This document shows, piece after piece, positions 58,626 to 64,000 of a stretch of DNA of 64,000 nt. The position numbers were made by a program, and so were the translations under genes. Source of the stretch: Desmodus rotundus (taxonomy: Eukaryota > Chordata > Mammalia > Chiroptera > Phyllostomidae); NCBI RefSeq assembly GCF_022682495.2, contig NC_071393.1, positions 118,932,239 to 118,996,238 of the forward strand. The letters are read 5' to 3'. Under the pieces are notes generated by a model. The model had not been told where the DNA came from. It did no database searches and was given only the letters and a program-made list of their open reading frames with translations. How positions within the stretch are numbered: position 1 is the first letter of the stretch; each line of letters opens with the position of its first letter.

Positions 58626-59830
58626 TTGAAGTATGTGCTTGTTCCAAGAATATTACACATTGTAAGGAAAGACATGTTGAGAAAAGGCTCTTTTATGAGA
58701 CAATTTAAGGGCAGGAAAGGGCCGTGGCTAGGGAAAGCCCTTTAGGGAGTAGAGATTAAGGTGGGCCTTGAAGAATGAGCAGATGACATAGAAGCCCAAC
58801 CCAAACTGAGCTTCAACAATGAGGGTTTATTGGGTCATGTCATTGAGAAGACTAGATAATATTTCCAAGGTCTGGACTTACCTCTGTTCTTGTCTCCTGC
58901 TGCATTGACTTTATCCTCGGGGTCTGCCCTTTGCTGCCCCCCCCCCCCCCCCGCCACCAAGCAGCTGAACGTCCTCCCCAGCAGTGGGATGATGCAGGAG
59001 TTTCAGGTCTCCTCACAGTTCCTAAGCTCACTTTTTTCCACTGGACCAAAATGTGGTTGGAGAAAGACCAGAGATAACGGGCCATTCGGCAACCTCACCC
59101 TGAGTGCATGGGAGAAAGTAGCAGAGAGACAAATTCCCCATAGGAACATCAGGCTGGGAGAAGGGGGAATGAATGCTTGGCAGCCCACATGCATCCCCCA
59201 GCAGAGGATTTAGAGAGGCAAGGGGAGCAGTGTTAACAACTGGGGGTGGTTGGGTCTGGGTCAGAGGCTCAGAGGCCAGCCCTGCAGCTCTGCTTTTGCC
59301 ACCTGTGTCTTCTTACCAGTGCCTCCTGGCCCTTGGAACCACAGAGTGAAACTTGATAGCTCTCTTCTGGACCCCAGGGGGTCTAGAATAATGAGGCAGA
59401 AATGAGTGCAGCTATAGAGTGGGGTCATATTCCTGATTGCTCCCAAGACACCACATCACTGCTCTGAGGCTGCACAAACCCTGCACCCTAATGGCCCATG
59501 GACATTGGTTCCTGACCATCTCTCCAATATAATTTGGATCTTAAAGCCTAGCAGCTGCTCAGGGATAAAGCAGGGTCTAAGGATACAGAGAGAGGGTCTC
59601 AGGGATTGGCAGCCTGTTGAATGGTCCTAAGAGGATACAACATTCATTGTTTCACTAATGCTCTACCAACCAATGGCTAGGTTTGCTCAAGGGGCTTATG
59701 CATCTAGGGCCATATGCTGAGGTCATGAGTAGGAAGCTCTGTGTTTGGCCTGCCAACATGAAGAGCTCGTGTGATTGTTCTTTCTCAGAGAAGCACCATG
59801 CAGCAATCTTTCAGGAGAAAGAATATTGTC
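58626..59830. other. No recognised feature; poly-C run at 58937-58952
   Basis: Unassigned DNA holding a 16-base C homopolymer. Opposed ORFs at 58.85-59.21 kb have no domain. Confidence 0.4.
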
Positions 59831-59834
59831 CTAG

Positions 59835-60025
59835 GAGGATCAAGAGATGTGAGTTTGGTCTCAGCCTTGAACCTATTGTTTGTCATTTGGCTTTTTTTTT
59901 TTTTTTAACAAGTTGCTTTAGTTTCTGAGTCCCAGTCTGATTTGTGAAATGGGGGTCGGAATTCCTTCTATGTTTGTGAAGATCAAATAAGAAAATAGGC
60001 AAGAACGTGCCTGTCTGCTAGTTAG
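59835..60025 (+). repeat. MIR with an internal T-run
   Basis: 'GAGATGTGAGTTTGGTCTCAGCC', a 16-18 base T run, 'AGTTTCTGAGTCCCAGTCTGATTTGTGAAATGGGGGTCGG' follow sense MIR order. Confidence 0.6.
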
Positions 60026-60379
60026 CCCCCAACAGAGATTTGCTTCTCTTCCTTTCTCAGATAGAATTATTTTATCTGCAGGCTTTGTTATGCTTGCACA
60101 GAAACTGGGGTTGTGCTTTGGAAGGCCATTGCTGGCTGTGTTTGAAGCAAATTGGACTTAGCAGGAGCAAGGGGTTGCAGAAGCAACTTGACGGTTGATA
60201 GAATTACAGCTAGGACTCAGAGGGGCACTGGGAGTCCTGAGCGTTGACTCTGAGCCCCACGCTGCAAGCATCCTTTGAGCTTCCCTCACCTGTGCTCCAT
60301 TCCTTGGTGATCCTACACCACCCCCAGTTACACTGGGGAATAATCCTAGATTCCACATCTTTGCCTTTTTTTTTTTTTT

Positions 60380-60860
60380 TCCTGCTCAGCCTCTTCATGC
60401 TGCCTTCACACATCCCATCAGTCAACGAAGTCCTATTGATTTCATATTCAAATCCCTTTTAAACACCACCAGCCTGTTCACCCCCAATGTTCCAATGCTG
60501 CCACATCCCTCACTGGTATCATAACTGCCGCTTCATTGTGCAGGGCCTAAAGAGGCCCTCAACAAGGGTTGCTGAAGGAATGAGGAATGAGGTCATGAGA
60601 CAGGTGAAATTTAGTGAGATGTTTAGGCTCTGTGTTCCCAAACCTCTCCTGATTGTGAGACAGACATGGGTCCTTTTGCCTTTGACTTACCCTGTGTCCG
60701 AAGTCACCAATTTCCATTTTATGGAGATTTTTAACATGTCAGCCTAGGTGCTATGTCCTCAGGAAAGCTCTTCCCAAGTCTACCCCACCATCCCAAGGGA
60801 GATACTGTGCCCTTTCCTCCCACTCTGGGATCTCATTGCTCCCTCCTCATTCTGCCAGCC
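60380..60860 (+). repeat. L2-like LINE fragments
   Basis: 'CTGCCTTCACACATCCCATCAGTCAACGAAGTCCTATTGATTTCATATTCAAATCCC' and, near 60.76 kb, 'TCAGGAAAGCTCTTCCCAAGTCTACCCC' resemble successive parts of the L2 3' region. Unrelated sequence may lie between them. Confidence 0.5.
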
Positions 60861-61715
60861 TCTGGGAAACCTGAACTAGGCCTGGGCGATGCTAGAAGTG
60901 CATGCTTAACAGCTTGGTAGGGAGGAGAGCCGATTTACTTACCCAACTGAATTACCTGTTTACACTTCTGATCTCCCAAGCATATGTCAGAACAAGAAGA
61001 TAATGGAAGAAATTGTTAACATGGGATGGGCCTAGTGAGTCCACATGCAAGAGAAATTTAGCACATAAAATGCGTTTTGATTTGGTGGTGAATCTCTTTC
61101 TCATCAGAACTGCCTTCCTCCCCTCATTTGCCTTGCAACAAATTTTCCTTTATGGTATCTTTGTTCAAGGTTCTTTCCCTCAGAAAACAGAAACACCTCC
61201 CTGACAGCTCACAACTCTACAGACTGGATAGTAGCCTAGGGACTGAAGAACAAGCCTATTCTCTAAGTGCCTCGGAGAAGCTGACTTCAGGATGCTGCAA
61301 GACCAGTATCCGCTCAGAAAATCCTCAGGACAGTAACAGTTCTCCAGGCAGGGAGAGGAGAGAGCTCCTCATGGGTCTCACTTCTACATGAAGAAATGTA
61401 GAAGGAGGAATGTAGGAGGAATGAAGAAACATGTTAAGCCAAAGTCATAAATCAGGTGGAGGGTGGAGGTTTCTGGAGGAGTCGGATGGGGATTCCATCT
61501 CAGGTTGAGAGCTGTTCCTGAGTGGCAGTCCCATGTGACTTTGTTTGTTTCTCAGCTGTTAATAGAAACTACCAAAATGAGGATGGATGACTTGCCTGAG
61601 AATCTTTCCCTCAATGCCCTATTTCAGGGCTTGAAATCCCATGGTTAAGATCCCATTCATAATACCACAGGATGAAATATACATATATGAATCTCTTTAG
61701 AGCATCCCTGCCAAG
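60861..61715. other. No recognised feature
   Basis: A small GAAGGAGGAATGTAGGAGGAATG direct repeat lies near 61.40 kb. Otherwise unassigned. Confidence 0.4.
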
Positions 61716-61717
61716 GG

Positions 61718-61805
61718 TCATTCATTCAATAAATACTACTAGAGCCAGGCACTAGGCTTGTTGCTATAAATACAAAGGAAAGTAAGTTATATCATAAAGC
61801 TCTCA
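61718..61805 (-). repeat. L2 3' end fragment
   Basis: 'TCATTCATTCAATAAATACTACTAGAGCCAGGCACTAGGC' in reverse L2 orientation. Confidence 0.55.
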
Positions 61806-61854
61806 GAAGTGTACACTCTGGATGGTAATGTCCATCTTAAGAACAAGGAGAACA

Positions 61855-62035
61855 GGAGCTAATACAGATAGTGCTCACTCTATGCCAGGTATTGTTTTAT
61901 GCTCTGTATATACTTGAATCACTGCATTGTCACAATTACTCTATGAGACTCTTACCCCTCTCTTACAGGTAAGGAAACTGGGGCACTGGGTCATTCAGAA
62001 CCTTGCCTAATGTCACAGAGCTAATATGTACAAGG
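61855..62035 (-). repeat. MIR
   Basis: 'GCTCACTCTATGCCAGGTATTGTTTTATGCTC', 'CTCTTACAGGTAAGGAAACTGGGGCACTGGGTC', 'CCTAATGTCACAGAGCTAATA' in reverse MIR order. Confidence 0.8.
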
Positions 62036-63938
62036 CACTGTGAGTGCAGAGAGAAAACAGGGAGCAGGACACACACCTGAACATCTCCACTGGTTCTGGA
62101 CTCACTCTCTCTCTAAATGGCCCTTGTCTTTCCTTTGAATTGAGCATCATCCTCTCCCTCTTCTACAGTTGGGCTATTCCTGCGAAGGGACAAACATCCC
62201 TAATTATCTCAGTATGGATTTTACCTTCAAACATTTGACACCTGAGGTAGGAGAAGAGGCAGAGCCTGAAGAGGCAGAGGGCATTCAGGATGATTTGGGC
62301 CTGCTTCTTGATTTTCTCAGGGCCAGATCTCATCAAGAGGCTTAAAGGCAGTAGTTAATAAAATGGCACATGGCGAGAAGGAGGTTGTCAGGAAGCTAGA
62401 TCTCAATCTTTACTATTTCTGTTACACATTGTGACCCTGAGGCCTCTTACACTTACAATACTCTACCAGGACTATTTCAATTTACAAGTGACTCAAAACC
62501 CAACCCCAAATGCTTTAAGCTCAAAGGGAATTTTAATGGTCCATAAGGAGAAAGTCTGGGGGTTGTTTTGGATCGAGGTTCAGCTTGATGCAGACTCTCA
62601 TGTGGTGTTGCCAGGTTTCACGTGCTTATCTTTTACCTTGGTATACTTCTCCACTTGCCTCATGGTCACCAGAAAAACGTAGCCGCTCGAAACCTCACTC
62701 CGCTTAGCTTAGTCTGAGGTGGGGATGGGGAGGGATGATATAAGAGCTCCTTTCCTGGGTAATCAGAAAAAGGGTCCTGGCCTGTTCTTTGATTGACTGC
62801 ATCCTCTGGAGTTTCATTTGGAAATAATTTACTCCTTGGCTGAGACCCTTCGGAGTGGAGGGGAGGTCGGGAGGTCAGCAGAGGGCCTGCTGTGCTTATC
62901 TGACTCTCAGGTTGTCTCTCACAGGTGCGTCTCCCAGATCCCTCTAACCTGGCAGGTGCACCCATCCCTGCTCAATGAGACATAGGAAGCCTCTCATTGT
63001 ATTTACTTTGCTTGACCACTTTTTGGTTTTTTAACCTATTAGTTAAACAAAAATACTTGATATGGGGACAAGAAACCTTTTAAGAGTACGAAAGGCAGGG
63101 TTTATTTTTTTCTACCTTTGCTTGAAGGCATCAAAAATGATTATCTTGAGTCAGACTTCCTAGAACCAGAGCCTAAGATGGAGAGTCTTGTGTATGAGAT
63201 TTATGAAGTGATTGCTCTTTAGAGAAACCTCTCGGGAAGTGAGGGAGGCAGGACAGGGAAAGAAGCCAAGATGTGCTATAGCTGACGTTTAGCCCCAGCC
63301 TGAGCCCAAGGGGGAGCTAAAGTGTAGGATTTGTACCACAGAGCTTGTCCTACATTGAGGCAAGAGGACTGAGCTTTTATTCCCCCAAATCATTTGTCAT
63401 TGGCCTTGGATGTAACTTCCCAGGCATCTCCAGGTCAGGTGGTTCCCATTGGCTGAAGACAATCTTCCAGACAAGGTGTAAGTGTGAGCCAGTTTGCAGC
63501 CAACACCAGCAACGGTTGAGGGTTGGGTGTGCTTGCCAGGTAAAGGGATCTAGGAGATGCACCAATAGCATATACTACAGTGGCGTTTGAGGTCTGCAGC
63601 TCATCCTTTCCAGATCTGTGCTTTTTCTGGGAGTGGCAGGGCTAAGCTAAGGGAAGAGAGTGAAGTGTGTAACACAGTGACCTTCGAGAGACCTCAGTCC
63701 AGGTTTTTTGGTTGACTTCCAAGTGTGTGTGTGTGACTGTGAGGGCAGGGTGGGCCCAGAGCTCTGTCTTGACCTTTGAACTTGGAACGTATACATTTGG
63801 TCTGCTCACCTGGAAAAGTTTTCTGTTTGCTTTCTACCCTTTTAAATGGGCAAGGTAGCTGACAAAAAATGTTTTGGCAAATCTTGAGCGGTTTTCTTCC
63901 TGGTAAAATAGGCCTAGCATCAGCAACTCCACCTAACA
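62036..63938. other. No recognised feature
   Basis: Single-copy-looking DNA up to the window edge. No exon or repeat is named with confidence. Confidence 0.4.
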
Positions 63939-63939
63939 A

Positions 63940-64000
63940 TAACACTAACACCACCACCATCACAGTTTATTAAGTGCCTACTCAATGCGCCGGGAGCTTT
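63940..64000 (-). repeat. MIR fragment cut by the window edge
   Basis: 'CAGTTTATTAAGTGCCTACTCAATGCGCCGGGAGC' matches the start of a reversed MIR. The rest lies outside the window. Confidence 0.5.

Overview
The window is nuclear DNA from a mammal, almost certainly a bat of the suborder Yangochiroptera. Four tRNA-derived SINEs of the VES type are present. Several L1 3' ends are of a type that I associate with these bats from memory (G-rich stretch, then AACAATAAAA and poly(A)). Older elements shared by all placental mammals (MIR, L2, MLT1/MaLR LTRs, hAT-Charlie/MER5-type, Tigger, old L1) fill much of the rest. I recognise no exon of a known host gene, no tRNA gene and no complete rRNA gene. The window reads as intergenic or deep intronic DNA, and most long ORFs are antisense shadows of repeats.

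Layout. 1-20.4 kb: single-copy-looking DNA with scattered MIR and L2 fragments, hAT remnants, three VES-type SINEs (about 0.9, 7.3 and 12.5 kb) and two dinucleotide microsatellites. 20.413-26.719 kb: an internally deleted class I (gammaretrovirus-like) endogenous retrovirus on the minus strand. It has paired LTRs of 283 and 281 bp, a 4-bp target duplication (ATCC), a tRNA-Glu-type primer binding site, a matrix-like gag remnant, a broken integrase, the C-terminal part of env and a polypurine tract. 27.76-33.99 kb: an old plus-strand L1 interrupted by two MLT1-type LTRs and two reverse L1 fragments. 34-39.6 kb: mostly unrecognised. 39.6-42.8 kb: a mariner transposase fossil, two copies of one hAT-type repeat, an old L1 fragment with a VES SINE inside it, and a short L1 3' end. 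43.2-52.3 kb: a long old minus-strand L1 interrupted by a Tigger transposon, a 5S rRNA-derived fragment, several younger L1 pieces (one with a twin-priming inversion) and a further LTR-like repeat. 52.3-64 kb: largely single-copy DNA with MIR/L2 fragments, one short L1 insertion and a possible small spliced transcription unit near 56.4-56.95 kb.

The features are layers of insertions, not a pathway, and their nesting gives relative ages: old L1 and hAT elements, then MLT1 and Tigger, then the retrovirus, SINEs and young L1 pieces. Most worth a second look are the provirus (with its gag-to-integrase deletion, two minisatellite-like arrays, a perfect palindrome and a G-free tract), the L1-tail/5S/Tigger junction, the duplicated LTR-L1 junction in the old L1, and the candidate two-exon ORF. 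I found no clearly new biological system. Family names were assigned by eye from remembered consensus features and need a repeat-library search.
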